A stretch of 5,071 nucleotides of DNA from Verrucomicrobia bacterium UBA6354 (GTDB taxonomy: Bacteria; Verrucomicrobiota; Kiritimatiellia; RFP12; UBA1067). A program made the position numbers and the translations under genes. The notes beneath the pieces were generated by a model. That model did no database searches and was not told where the DNA came from. It was given only the letters and a program-made list of their open reading frames with translations. The stretch covers positions 1 to 5,071 of the forward strand of contig DJRS01000040.1 of NCBI GenBank assembly GCA_002440145.1, written 5' to 3'. Below are positions 4,996-5,071 of this stretch, one piece after another (positions within the stretch are counted from its first letter, which is position 1; each line of letters opens with the position of its first letter).

Positions 4996-5071
4996 ATGGC
5001 CGCGAAAGCGGAAGTTCCAGTAAAACGGGGTGGCCGTTCCGGCGCAACGGCCACCCCGTTCCGGCGCAACG
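4996..5071 (+). CDS. Start of an unidentified basic protein, 3'-truncated by the window edge
   Basis: Only 25 residues are visible: MAAKAEVPVKRGG, then RSGATATPFRRN. The stretch is basic (six Lys/Arg) and rich in Gly, Ala and Thr, like a disordered tail of a nucleic-acid-binding or secreted-repeat protein, but no family can be named. The start is supported by an excellent Shine-Dalgarno. From codon 10 on, the reading runs through the 22-nt repeat annotated separately; because 22 is not a multiple of 3, successive repeat copies are read in different frames (GRSGAT versus TPFRRN). It is transcribed divergently from the glycosyltransferase operon. The alternative is that the ATG begins only a short ORF ahead of a structured repeat. 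Confidence 0.5.
   Translation, partial: MAAKAEVPVKRGGRSGATATPFRRN
5024..5071 (+). repeat. Short tandem repeat, 22-nt period, with inverted central pentamer; runs off the window
   Basis: Unit 1 (5024-5045) is AACGG-GGTGG-CCGTT-CCGGCGC and unit 2 (5046-5067) is AACGG-CCACC-CCGTT-CCGGCGC; a third unit starts with AACG at 5068. Seventeen of 22 positions are identical, while the central five are exact reverse complements of each other. As a result 5024-5038 and 5046-5060 also form a perfect 15-bp inverted repeat with a 7-nt loop. Each unit can additionally fold alone through AACGG/CCGTT. Read leftward, the stem is followed by TTTTAC, a weak terminator-like run. The window ends exactly at the last base of the second copy of the 16-mer that first ends at 5049. 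Confidence 0.85.

Noticed and set aside
4853..5047. Hydrophobic 64-aa minus-strand ORF across the divergent promoter region
   Set aside because: It spans the promoter, the Shine-Dalgarno of the opposing gene and the 22-nt repeat, and has no ribosome-binding site; it is probably a chance frame.
5024..5060. Rho-independent terminator for a leftward gene beyond the window
   Set aside because: The stem is strong, but only TTTT interrupted by AC follows it on the minus strand, and the hairpin is better explained as part of the 22-nt repeat; it remains possible but unsupported.

Overview
The window is GC-rich (my eye estimate is a little over 60% in the genes) and densely coding. It holds two convergent gene clusters and the first codons of a third transcription unit at the right edge. 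No rRNA, tRNA, CRISPR array, insertion sequence or phage gene was seen. The gene set (PPi-dependent phosphofructokinase, MEP-pathway IspH, ECF-type sigma factor) marks a free-living-type bacterium. The mix of genes and style would fit a member of the Verrucomicrobiota/Kiritimatiellota/Lentisphaerota group or another GC-rich anaerobe, but that assignment is a low-confidence guess.

Left half, + strand (1-2623): the 3' part of a pyrophosphate-dependent 6-phosphofructokinase gene (pfp), then mazG (14 nt later) and ispH (ATGA overlap with mazG). This is a tight housekeeping operon covering glycolytic flux, nucleotide-pool sanitation and isoprenoid precursor synthesis. Two of the three products directly make or use pyrophosphate.

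Right half, - strand (4891 down to 2632): a near-consensus sigma-70 promoter (TTGATT, 17 nt, TATAAT) at 4863-4891 reads leftward into a GT4-type glycosyltransferase, a 184-aa ECF-like sigma factor and a 153-aa single-pass membrane protein. The membrane protein starts inside the end of the sigma gene (8-nt overlap). It is probably the sigma factor's cognate membrane regulator, but it lacks a zinc anti-sigma motif and instead carries one QxxxGxW repeat of the terpene-cyclase/prenyltransferase toroid type in its predicted extracytoplasmic part. The two clusters converge with only 8 bp between stop codons.

The divergent intergenic region (4711-4995) holds the leftward promoter, an imperfect dyad wrapped around its -10 element, and a possible 49-codon leader ORF that would begin at the predicted transcription start and end overlapping the glycosyltransferase start codon. 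At the right edge a very good Shine-Dalgarno leads into a basic, truncated + strand ORF. That ORF runs at once into a short tandem repeat with a 22-nt period whose central pentamer is inverted between copies; the window stops inside this repeat.

The most interesting items are the sigma/QW-repeat membrane protein pair, the 22-nt repeat at the edge, and the dyad plus leaderless leader ORF in front of the glycosyltransferase-sigma operon.
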